Source: Nitrospira sp. (GTDB lineage: Bacteria; Nitrospirota; Nitrospiria; Nitrospirales; Nitrospiraceae). Taken from it: a stretch of DNA of 64,000 nt. Below are positions 45,599 to 52,958 of this stretch, piece by piece. Under the pieces are notes generated by a model. It saw nothing but the letters and a program-made list of their open reading frames with translations. It did not search any database and was not told the origin of the DNA. Each line of letters opens with the position of its first letter. Position 1 is the stretch's first letter. Made by a program: the position numbers and the translations under genes. The DNA lies in NCBI GenBank assembly GCA_022226955.1, contig CP092079.1:3283546-3347545 (forward strand), read 5' to 3'.

Positions 45599-47059
45599 TC
45601 AGGAAGCCCCTTGAGATTCTATTCCGAGCTTCGCCCAGCCGCCACGAGCGGTCAGATCACGGAGGTCTCCGCTGAGCACAATGCGCTCGCGTACCAGCCC
45701 CGCCGCCGCCAGCAACATGGTCGAATCGATCTGCGGCGCGTCATCGACAATCAGCACGTCGAACCGTACGCGGGCAAACAGCGGGTCGCTGGCAATCCGC
45801 GCCGGCGTCGAGATCACCAGGCGGCGGTTTTGGATGAACGCCTGGCGATTGGTATTTTCTTCCGCCGCCAGCAGTTCGCGAATCTTCTTCGTGCCGCCCA
45901 GTTTCGTGATGTCTTCTTTGAGATCGTCGAACTCCGGCCGCAAATCTTTCGGAACGGCCGCCTCGGGCACCAACTCATCGATGCGGACTTTAGCGATCTC
46001 CAATTCCTTAGTCAGTTCGCGAATCTGCTGTTCGTAGAGCACCCGATATTGCTGAAGCGATTCAATATTCTTCCCGACGGTCTGCATGCCGAGCCGCCGC
46101 CAGAGAGGGAGGTTTTCGTACTCCGTCAAAATCGTGGTGACATCCTTGATCTTGGCCTGCAATTCGCTCAACTGGGTCAACAGTCTCCACTCCAGCAACC
46201 GAACTTCATCCAAATCCTTTTGCTTCTGCCCTTTATAGGCCAGCAGCGGGGTCAGTTCGCGAAACCGGTCGTACTTTCTCCGAAGCGACGCTTTATCGGC
46301 CCTGGACTTGGCGTAAAACTGATGCATCTGCGCCTCAAACCCAAGCTCATGGATAGAGATCCCGCTGGCTTGGGAGAGAATGCTCATTTCGTAGCGGCTA
46401 ATCCATGTCTTGTATGTCAAGCCGCTGGCTTTCATGGCTTTCGCGATCGCCCCGACCATTTCATCGGACGAGCGATGATCCGGGCCGATGAGTAAAATCC
46501 GTTTGTTTGCCCGAATCAATTCAAGGACAAGACTCGCAACCTTCTGGCGGCGAAGCGATTGATCTTCAAGCCACATCGTGGTCAAGATCGCTGAAGACCC
46601 AGGGGCGGCTTGGCCGGGATCGCCGGATGATAGCAAGAGCGGGACAAGCCGCTCTGACGGACCGAGATTGTAGGCGTCCGCCTGGCTGATCATATCGCGC
46701 AGTCTGGTTGCAATGGTGCCGAGATGGCCGGCTCGGTCGGGAATAATCGTGGCCGAGAGGACTGCGGCTCCAATGGCATCCACCGTTTGCACCAGCGCCA
46801 CACCATCGTGGCAACTCAGGACGACGCCCTCCGTTGCGTCCTGTTCATCCCCAGGGACGATGGATACCGGAAGATCGATTGATAGATGGCATCCGGCCGG
46901 AAGCAGAAACTCATATACGTGAAGCCCCCCCACTGAATGCCGCAGGGTACCTCTCGTAACCATCACGGGCGCATCGAGTCCGGCCTCGTTCGTCCGCTGG
47001 ACTTCTCGGTCCAATCTTGTGGCGCAGGTCTCTAAACAGGCTCTGGCGGTCGGTTCCAT
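45599..47059 (-). CDS. Degenerate superfamily 1 helicase-like protein
   Basis: A 486-residue protein related to the first RecA lobe of UPF1/DNA2-type SF1 helicases. The segment VASLVLELIRANKRILLIGP matches the helix and strand after the P-loop, but the GxxGTGKT Walker A itself is replaced by EDQSLRRQK. FDVLIVDDAPQID matches motif II (normally DEAxQ), and IVLSGDLRDL matches motif III (GDxxQL). The second RecA lobe is missing; the protein ends soon after motif III. A coiled-coil insert spans about 265-400, as in some SF1B helicases. It cannot be a working helicase as read, but may bind partners or nucleic acid. The ATG at 47059 has GGAG four bases upstream. Confidence 0.65.
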   Translation of the reverse strand: MEPTARACLETCATRLDREVQRTNEAGLDAPVMVTRGTLRHSVGGLHVYEFLLPAGCHLSIDLPVSIVPGDEQDATEGVVLSCHDGVALVQTVDAIGAAVLSATIIPDRAGHLGTIATRLRDMISQADAYNLGPSERLVPLLLSSGDPGQAAPGSSAILTTMWLEDQSLRRQKVASLVLELIRANKRILLIGPDHRSSDEMVGAIAKAMKASGLTYKTWISRYEMSILSQASGISIHELGFEAQMHQFYAKSRADKASLRRKYDRFRELTPLLAYKGQKQKDLDEVRLLEWRLLTQLSELQAKIKDVTTILTEYENLPLWRRLGMQTVGKNIESLQQYRVLYEQQIRELTKELEIAKVRIDELVPEAAVPKDLRPEFDDLKEDITKLGGTKKIRELLAAEENTNRQAFIQNRRLVISTPARIASDPLFARVRFDVLIVDDAPQIDSTMLLAAAGLVRERIVLSGDLRDLTARGGWAKLGIESQGAS

Positions 47060-47154
47060 TCCGCTCCTCTGCACTCGTTACAACGCGGCCATGATATAGG
47101 TGCTCATCGGCACCTGTCCAGGTGATGAACAGGACCTGAAAACAGATTAGATCA

Positions 47155-47184
47155 TTGACTTTTCAACCCGATCCCCCGTATCCT
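47155..47184 (+). promoter_or_regulatory. Sigma-70-type promoter for rplI-glyA-nrdR
   Basis: TTGACT (47155-47160) and TATCCT (47179-47184) are separated by 18 bases. The predicted start near 47191 leaves about 25 bases to the rplI ATG, including its GAAGGAG ribosome site. Confidence 0.55.
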
Positions 47185-47215
47185 CACTTCCTTTCCAACA
47201 GAAGGAGCGAGGGGG

Positions 47216-47683
47216 ATGAAAGTCATTTTACAAGAAACAATGGACGGGGTCGGCCACCTTGGCGACCTGCTTGATGTTCGAGACGGGTTTGCCAGAAACT
47301 TCCTCTTGCCTCGCAAGAAAGCCGTGTTGGCCGACAGCCGCAGCATCAAGGCCTTCGAGCACGTAAAGCGCGTCGCCGCGGAGAAGGCGAAAAAAGAGAA
47401 GCTCGAAATCGAAGCCCACGCGAAGAAAGTCTCGGCCGTCACTGTTACCATTGAGGCGCAGGTCGGAAAAGACGACAAGATGTTCGGATCGGTGACCTCC
47501 AAAGACCTGGCCGAAGCTCTGGCCGCGCAAGGATTTACGATCGACCGGCGCAAGATCCAGCTGGCCCAACCCATTAAGGAACTGGGGACCGTGACGGTGC
47601 CGATCAAGATGCCGCGAGAGGTCACTGCGACCGTGACCGTCCGCGTGGTGAAGAAACAAGAACCGGAAACCGCTGAAGCATAA
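47216..47683 (+). CDS. rplI: 50S ribosomal protein L9
   Basis: Large-subunit protein L9 of 155 residues. The N-terminal rRNA-binding domain (MKVILQETMDGVGHLGDLLD, then VRDGFARNFLLPRKKAVLA) is joined by a long charged helix (about 42-75) to the C-terminal domain (about 80-150). MFGSVTSKDLAEAL and RRKIQLAQPIKELG are family signatures. GAAGGAGCG precedes the ATG. It leads a probable operon with glyA and nrdR. The usual rpsF-ssb-rpsR partners are not adjacent. Confidence 0.97.
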   Translation: MKVILQETMDGVGHLGDLLDVRDGFARNFLLPRKKAVLADSRSIKAFEHVKRVAAEKAKKEKLEIEAHAKKVSAVTVTIEAQVGKDDKMFGSVTSKDLAEALAAQGFTIDRRKIQLAQPIKELGTVTVPIKMPREVTATVTVRVVKKQEPETAEA

Positions 47684-47707
47684 ACGGCAATACGCCGTGG
47701 AGGGGTG

Positions 47708-48970
47708 ATGCGCGACGCGATCGGATCATTGGACGCCCTTAAATCAACTGATCCCGATGTCTATGCCGCAATCGAAGCGGAAGAGGTCCGTCAACGCGAC
47801 AAGCTCCTGCTGATCGCGTCGGAAAACTTCGCCAGCCCCGCCGTCTTAGCTGCCCAGGGCAGCCTCATGACGAACAAGTACGCTGAGGGCTACCCCGGCA
47901 AACGCTATTACGGTGGATGCCAGCACGTCGATACCGTCGAAGAACTGGCTATTCAACGCGCCAAAGAGCTCTTCGGTGCCGAGCATGTGAACGTGCAGCC
48001 ACACTCCGGCTCCTCCGCGAATATGGCAGCCTATCTCTCCGTCCTCAAACCGGGTGATACCATTCTCGGAATGGACCTGGCGCAGGGCGGGCATCTGACA
48101 CATGGCAGCAAAGTCAGTTTTTCCGGCATGCTGTTCAAGGCCTTCTCCTACGGAGTTGACCGGCAGACCGAGACGATCGATTACGACGCGGTCCAAAAGT
48201 TAGCTGAAGAATGCCGCCCGCGCATGCTCGTCGTCGGAGCCAGCGCCTACGCCCGCGTGCTCGATTTCCCCAGATTCCAGCAAATCGCGAAAGCCGTCGG
48301 CGCGTACCTCATGGTGGACATCGCTCATATTGCCGGATTCGTCGCGACGGGACTGCATCCCAGTCCCGTTCCCTATGCGGACTTCGTCACGACCACGACG
48401 CATAAGACGATGCGCGGCCCACGGGCCGGCATCGTGATGTGCAAGGCAGAGCATGCCAAAGCCGTCGATAAAATCATCTTCCCCGGACTCCAGGGCGGCC
48501 CCTTGATGCACGTGATTGCCGCAAAAGCCGTGGCTCTCAAGGAAGCGCTCTCGCCCTCGTTCAAGAAATATCAGCAGCAAGTTCAGGCTAATGCCAAAGT
48601 GCTGGCCCAGGGACTCCTCGACCGCGGATACAAGATCGTCTCGGGAGGCACCGACACGCATCTTTTCTTGGTGAACCTCACCAACAAGGGCATCACCGGG
48701 AAAGAAGCCGACGCAGCGCTGGATGCGGCTGGAATCATCGTCAATAAAAATGCGGTGCCCTACGATGAAAAGCCTCCGGCAGTGGCCAGCGGCATTCGCA
48801 TCGGCGCTCCGATTGTCTCGACCCGGGGAATGCGGGAGGCCGAGATGAAAGAGATCGTAGAGCTGGTCGACCGCGTGTTGCAAAACCGGCAGAATGCAGC
48901 CGTGTTGGAAGAGGTCCGCGTGCAAGCCAAGACGCTGTGCAACCGCTTCCCTATTTTCCACTCCTACTAG
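47708..48970 (+). CDS. glyA: Serine hydroxymethyltransferase
   Basis: PLP-dependent enzyme that interconverts serine and glycine while loading one-carbon units on tetrahydrofolate. The 420-residue product contains the PLP-lysine motif [14 protein letters not shown] and the substrate region [32 protein letters not shown] and [14 protein letters not shown] are also typical. Length matches bacterial SHMT. The ATG at 47708 is preceded by GGAGG; a GTG one codon earlier is possible. It starts 24 bases after rplI and is followed by nrdR after 30 bases, an arrangement common in bacteria. Confidence 0.97.
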   Translation: MRDAIGSLDALKSTDPDVYAAIEAEEVRQRDKLLLIASENFASPAVLAAQGSLMTNKYAEGYPGKRYYGGCQHVDTVEELAIQRAKELFGAEHVNVQPHSGSSANMAAYLSVLKPGDTILGMDLAQGGHLTHGSKVSFSGMLFKAFSYGVDRQTETIDYDAVQKLAEECRPRMLVVGASAYARVLDFPRFQQIAKAVGAYLMVDIAHIAGFVATGLHPSPVPYADFVTTTTHKTMRGPRAGIVMCKAEHAKAVDKIIFPGLQGGPLMHVIAAKAVALKEALSPSFKKYQQQVQANAKVLAQGLLDRGYKIVSGGTDTHLFLVNLTNKGITGKEADAALDAAGIIVNKNAVPYDEKPPAVASGIRIGAPIVSTRGMREAEMKEIVELVDRVLQNRQNAAVLEEVRVQAKTLCNRFPIFHSY

Positions 48971-49000
48971 CCCACACGTACAAGGGCGGAGTCGCCACTA

Positions 49001-49465
49001 GTGAAATGTCCGTTCTGCGACGAGCTCGAAGACAAGGTGGTGGATTCGCGCATGGCGAAAGAGGGCGAAGTCATTCGCCGCCGCCGCGAGTGTCTCGGCT
49101 GCAAGCGCCGCTACACCACCTACGAGCGAGTTGAAGAAATCCTTCCGGTGGTCGTCAAGAAAGACGGACGGCGCGAATCGTTCGACCGTGCGAAAATCCT
49201 GTCCGGACTCAAGAAAGCCTGCGAAAAACGGCCGATCAGCACAGCAACGATTGAGGCCGTCACGGACCGGATCGAAAAACGGATCCAGGAAATGGGCGAG
49301 AGTGAAATTGAAAGTCGGATCGCCGGCGAAGAAGTCATGAAGGAGTTGCACCAACTCGATCAGGTCGCCTACGTCCGGTTCGCGTCGGTCTATCGCGAAT
49401 TCAAGGACATCGATCAGTTCATGGACGAACTCAAGTCTCTGGCTCAACAGCGTCGGGAGCGGTGA
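49001..49465 (+). CDS. nrdR: Transcriptional repressor NrdR
   Basis: A 154-residue zinc-ribbon plus ATP-cone repressor of ribonucleotide reductase genes. The zinc ribbon uses CPFC (residues 3-6) and CLGC (31-34), followed by [11 protein letters not shown]. The ATP-cone (about 47-135) has [20 protein letters not shown] and binds ATP/dATP to set the oligomer state. The GTG at 49001 fits the family start VKCPFC. It is the last gene of the rplI-glyA-nrdR group. No NrdR-box target genes lie in this window. Confidence 0.96.
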   Translation: MKCPFCDELEDKVVDSRMAKEGEVIRRRRECLGCKRRYTTYERVEEILPVVVKKDGRRESFDRAKILSGLKKACEKRPISTATIEAVTDRIEKRIQEMGESEIESRIAGEEVMKELHQLDQVAYVRFASVYREFKDIDQFMDELKSLAQQRRER

Positions 49466-49577
49466 CAGCGGCGCGTCTCAGCCCTCTCACCGGCCTCCTA
49501 CTCCTTCTGCTCTCTCTCCCGATGTTTCAGCCTGGCAAGCACTCGTAACGTATCAACCAGGTCGGGTTTAAAGACGC

Positions 49578-50687
49578 ATGGCCACCACGAAAGCCGACTC
49601 CACAAAAATTCACCGCACGTCGTCAAAAGTCGGCGCAACCAATGTCGCGATCATCGGCGCCGGGCGCGGAGGAACCGCGCTCATAGAAATCTTTGCGAAT
49701 GACCCGCTGGTCCAAATCGTAGGAATCGCCGACGTCAGCGCGCAAGCCCCCGGCGTCACACTCGCGAAACAGCTTCAGATTCCCGTCACACGGGACTACC
49801 GCAAACTTCTGGCGATGGAACAGGTTGACCTCGTGATCGACGTATCCGGCGATGCCGAGGTCTGGCAGTTCTTGCAAGACTTTCACCGAATGGGCGTCAC
49901 CATCATCGGCGGGGCCAGCGCGAAGTTCATGTGGGAACTCATCGGCGCGCGCATCCGCGCAACTGCGGAAATCGAAAACACGCTCAATAAATATCAGTCG
50001 CTGTACCGGCTATATGTCAAGGAAACCGGCACGGCGGTCACTGAAGAACGAACGCGCATCGCTTGCGAAATCCATGACGGTCTGGTCCAGAGCCTCGCCG
50101 GCGTCAATTTTAAGCTCGACTTATGCCAGCAGCTCGTACGCAAGGACCCCAAGGCCAGCCTCGTCACACTCAAAGAAAGCAAGGCGCAGCTGAAACTGGC
50201 GATTCAAGAAGCCCGTCAAGTTATCTTCAATTTGCGTCCGCTCCATTACGACAAAATGGAGCTGATTCCCGCGCTGACCAACTACCTCAAGTCCTACGAG
50301 ACTCAGGCGCGCATCAAAGCCCGCTTCACTGTAACCGGGGACGAACAGATCCTCTTTCCCCGCACGAAGATTTTCCTGTTCAGGATCATTCAGGAAGCCT
50401 TGAGCAACGTCCAAAAACATGCCAAGGCCAGTCGTGTGTCGATCCAGCTGGAGATCAATCTCGAAATGCTGCGCGTGACCATTTCAGATAACGGCATCGG
50501 TTTTGATATGGATGCCGTCCTGCGCGACCCCGACAAATGGGATCATTTCGGCATTCGCGGCATTATCGAGCGGGCGAAACTTGTCGGCGGCGAGGGGCAT
50601 ATCGATTCCAAGCAGGGGCGTGGCACGACGATCACCGTCGAAGTCCCCCTCACAAACAAGGAGACGAGCGAACATGGACAAGATTAA
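49578..50687 (+). CDS. Rossmann-domain sensor fused to a NarX-type histidine kinase
   Basis: A 369-residue soluble kinase. Residues about 22-130 form a dinucleotide-binding Rossmann unit: VAIIGAGRGGTALIEIF carries GxGxxG, an acidic residue follows at the second strand (VGIADVSA), and VDLVIDVSGD resembles Gfo/Idh or aspartate-semialdehyde-type dehydrogenases. A short helix leads to HisKA_3 with His166 in RTRIACEIHDGLVQSLAGV. HATPase_c (about 265-360) has IIQEALSNVQKHA, SDNGIGFD and HFGIRGIIERA. No dehydrogenase catalytic domain and no membrane segment are present. The likely signal is binding of NAD(P)(H) or another nucleotide, i.e. cytoplasmic redox state. The regulator gene overlaps its end by 14 bases. 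Confidence 0.88.
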   Translation: MATTKADSTKIHRTSSKVGATNVAIIGAGRGGTALIEIFANDPLVQIVGIADVSAQAPGVTLAKQLQIPVTRDYRKLLAMEQVDLVIDVSGDAEVWQFLQDFHRMGVTIIGGASAKFMWELIGARIRATAEIENTLNKYQSLYRLYVKETGTAVTEERTRIACEIHDGLVQSLAGVNFKLDLCQQLVRKDPKASLVTLKESKAQLKLAIQEARQVIFNLRPLHYDKMELIPALTNYLKSYETQARIKARFTVTGDEQILFPRTKIFLFRIIQEALSNVQKHAKASRVSIQLEINLEMLRVTISDNGIGFDMDAVLRDPDKWDHFGIRGIIERAKLVGGEGHIDSKQGRGTTITVEVPLTNKETSEHGQD

Positions 50688-51345
50688 GGTCCTCATTGCC
50701 GACGACCACCGTGTCGTTCGAGAAGGGCTCGCGGCCATTCTCAAGACCAAGGAGGATCTACACATCGTCGGCGAAGCACAAGACGGAATGGAAGCTGTCG
50801 AAAAAGCCAACGCGCTGGTCCCCGATGTCATTCTCATGGATGTGAGCATGCCCCGCATGGGCGGTATCGAAGCCACCAGGCAGATCAAACGCGAATTCCC
50901 GCATATCGGAATTGTCGCGCTGACAATGTACGAGGAACAGCAGTACATTTTCGATCTCGTTCGAGCCGGCGCCACCGGATATCTGCTGAAAGACTCCGAA
51001 TCTTCACAAATCGTCGCCGCAATTCGAGCCATCTACCGAGGCGAGTCATTAATCCACCCGTCCGTCGCCAGCAAGATTCTCGCGGAATTTTCACTCATGG
51101 CTCAAAAGAAGGGTAAAAAACCAGGCTGGGTGGAGCATGACCTCACTGAACGTGAAATCACCGTGCTCCGCTTGGTTGCCGATGGAAAAACCAATAAAGA
51201 AATCGCCAACGCATTGGATTTGAGTGAAAAGACCGTAAAAAATCATGTGCGCAACATTTTCCATAAACTACAGGTCTATGATCGAACCCAGGCAGCCATC
51301 CTTGCAATCAGAAAAGGATTGATTGAACTAGATCCACGACCTTGA
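50674..51345 (+). CDS. NarL/FixJ-family response regulator
   Basis: A 223-residue DNA-binding regulator paired with the Rossmann kinase. The receiver has DDH at 10-12 and phosphoacceptor Asp56 (VILMDVSMPRMGG). The LuxR-type helix-turn-helix is LTEREITVLRLVADGKTNKE followed by IANALDLSEKTVKNHVRNIF. The ATG at 50674 has AAGGAG about ten bases upstream and overlaps the kinase gene. Its 3' end may serve as the attachment site of the Tn7-like element: the first transposon repeat begins about 20 bases after the stop. Confidence 0.93.
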   Translation: MDKIKVLIADDHRVVREGLAAILKTKEDLHIVGEAQDGMEAVEKANALVPDVILMDVSMPRMGGIEATRQIKREFPHIGIVALTMYEEQQYIFDLVRAGATGYLLKDSESSQIVAAIRAIYRGESLIHPSVASKILAEFSLMAQKKGKKPGWVEHDLTEREITVLRLVADGKTNKEIANALDLSEKTVKNHVRNIFHKLQVYDRTQAAILAIRKGLIELDPRP

Positions 51346-51358
51346 ACGATCTGGTTTA

Positions 51359-51416
51359 TGACAAAATTTAAGGAAACTATTCTAAATTAAGGAAACTTCT
51401 TAAAATTAGGGAAACT
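51359..51416 (+). repeat. Tn7-like end: three repeats on a 19-base period
   Basis: The cores TTAAGGAAACT (51368-51378), TTAAGGAAACT (51387-51397) and TTAGGGAAACT (51406-51416) are spaced by exactly 19 bases, each preceded by an A/T-rich AAAT-type run. TGACA at 51359-51363 could be the terminal bases. Closely packed repeats at the tnsA-proximal end match TnsB binding sites in Tn7-type elements. The RR stop codon ends at 51345. Confidence 0.75.
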
Positions 51417-51534
51417 TTTACTATCCTGCGGACTCTACCTGTCTTTTCCGCCACTAGATCTTCTCGATAATCTCTGTAAAAGGTCTTGTACAGCCACGGC
51501 TTCCGCCGCACAGAAGTATATTTGCTGCCTTGCT

Positions 51535-52005
51535 ATGCCAGAAATTCGTCGCACGTTTGGTAAATATCTCCGAGAACTTCGACAAAGCCGAAGCCTCGGT
51601 CTCCGAGAAGTGTCCCGCCAGGTGATCCGACAACCAGGCGCCCGTGGCCTTTCACCTGCCTACCTGAGTCTCATAGAGCGCGGACATGTTGAAATTCCCC
51701 AACAGCATATTCTTCGTCACCTCAGCGTGGTTCTTGGAGTTGACGACAATCTGTTCGCCGCGATCGCCCAGGGGCTACGAATCGTAACTCTGTCAGATCT
51801 TCTAGAACAGTCATCGCTACATCATGCAATCCTAGTCGAGTTGCGATCTGGGACTGCCCGATACCCCGCAATCATTTCAGCTATTATCGAAATACTTCAG
51901 GCGTCTCCAGGGGGATTCCAGGGATTGCGCGCCATTCATTTTCAGGAAGGCAAGGTCGATGGGTTCTTATCCTTCGATCCGAAGTTGAGGCGCCGCCGCC
52001 GTTAA
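51535..52005 (+). CDS. Xre/Cro-family regulator at the transposon end
   Basis: A 156-residue protein. The N-terminal helix-turn-helix (about 5-75; FGKYLRELRQSRSLGLREVS, then LSPAYLSLIERGHVEIPQQH) is of the XRE type. The remaining 80 residues are mostly helical, with a basic tail (KLRRRRR). It lies between the end repeats and tnsA, as regulators do in several Tn7-like elements. A perfect 9-base inverted repeat overlapping the tnsA promoter follows 50 bases after its stop, and it is the obvious candidate binder. The ATG at 51535 has no strong ribosome site. Confidence 0.8.
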   Translation: MPEIRRTFGKYLRELRQSRSLGLREVSRQVIRQPGARGLSPAYLSLIERGHVEIPQQHILRHLSVVLGVDDNLFAAIAQGLRIVTLSDLLEQSSLHHAILVELRSGTARYPAIISAIIEILQASPGGFQGLRAIHFQEGKVDGFLSFDPKLRRRRR

Positions 52006-52036
52006 CAGCAAAACTCACGAACTGAGCTGGGACCTC

Positions 52037-52083
52037 TTGACTTCTGAGTGTTTAATTCTATAAACAGTTAGTACTTTATAGAA
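52037..52083 (+). promoter_or_regulatory. Promoter of tnsA operon overlapped by a 9-base palindromic operator
   Basis: TTGACT (52037-52042) and TATAAA (52059-52064) are separated by 16 bases and precede the tnsA ATG (52095). The -10 hexamer lies inside the left half of a perfect inverted repeat TTCTATAAA (52056-52064) / TTTATAGAA (52075-52083) with a 10-base spacer. Binding there would block RNA polymerase. The upstream Xre protein is the likely ligand. Confidence 0.65.
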
Positions 52084-52094
52084 AGATTCCGCGG

Positions 52095-52958
52095 ATGAGA
52101 TTAAAAGTCCACATAACGCAGGAACTCATCGACAAATTCCTTCGCCAGGGCCGAGGGCAAGGAGAGCTTGGGCGCTATTTTCCATGGTGGACCGTTTTTG
52201 ATATCGCTTCCAAAGGATTGCGGACACGGGTCCGAGGCATCAAGACAGGGCGGACGCATCATTTCCTGAGCCTCCTTGAACTAACGTTTTTCTTCCTGGC
52301 CGAGTTTAGCGATTCAGTGCTCGATATCCGCGAGCAGTATCCGCTCCTGCCCCAAACCGAGACCCTCGCCATAGCAAGTCAGTTAGGCATTAAACACTCT
52401 GTCGACCGCCTCACACACTTTCCCATAGTCATGACCACCGATTTCCTCCTCACCGTGCGACACGGCGCTGCAGATGTTCTCCAAGCCTGGTCTGTAAAAT
52501 ACCTCAAAGACCTTCGCAATCGACGCACACTTGATAAAGAAGAAGTGCAACGACGGTGGTGGGAGTCCAAACATATTCCCTGGAAGCTCTTTACTGAGAA
52601 GGATGTGACGCCAGCCCAGGCGCATAACGTTCGGTTTCTCTTCCCATATAAGAAGTCGCGTGCCCTCAAAGGAATACCGAGAGACATCATTCGCCATGTC
52701 TCGGATTATCTCCAAGATAATGTTCGTCCGAATGTGCTTCTGAGGGACCTGTGTGCCGACTATGAACAACGCTACACGGTTGAGAAAGGAACCGGGCTTC
52801 TTGTCGCCCGGCATTTGTTGGCTAATGGACAATGGCCTATCGACATTTCGCAAAAACTCTCTCCTCATGAACCGTTGCGATTCCGCCCTCAACCTCTAAT
52901 GTCCGGGAGACTGCTTCCCCATGGAGCTTCTCAACAATTCATTACTAGCTTGGCGTGA
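52095..52958 (+). CDS. tnsA: TnsA-like transposase endonuclease subunit
   Basis: A 287-residue TnsA homologue that cuts the 5' transposon strands, which together with TnsB gives cut-and-paste movement. The restriction-enzyme-like fold has its catalytic triad visible: Glu62 (LLELTFFFL), Asp116 (VMTTDFLLT) and Lys135 (AWSVKYLKDL). Their spacing matches Tn7 TnsA (Glu63, Asp114, Lys132). The C-terminal helical domain (about 165-280) that binds TnsC is present. The ATG at 52095 is 12 bases after the operator. The stop falls 38 bases inside tnsB. All catalytic residues are intact, so it should be active. Confidence 0.92.
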   Translation: MRLKVHITQELIDKFLRQGRGQGELGRYFPWWTVFDIASKGLRTRVRGIKTGRTHHFLSLLELTFFFLAEFSDSVLDIREQYPLLPQTETLAIASQLGIKHSVDRLTHFPIVMTTDFLLTVRHGAADVLQAWSVKYLKDLRNRRTLDKEEVQRRWWESKHIPWKLFTEKDVTPAQAHNVRFLFPYKKSRALKGIPRDIIRHVSDYLQDNVRPNVLLRDLCADYEQRYTVEKGTGLLVARHLLANGQWPIDISQKLSPHEPLRFRPQPLMSGRLLPHGASQQFITSLA

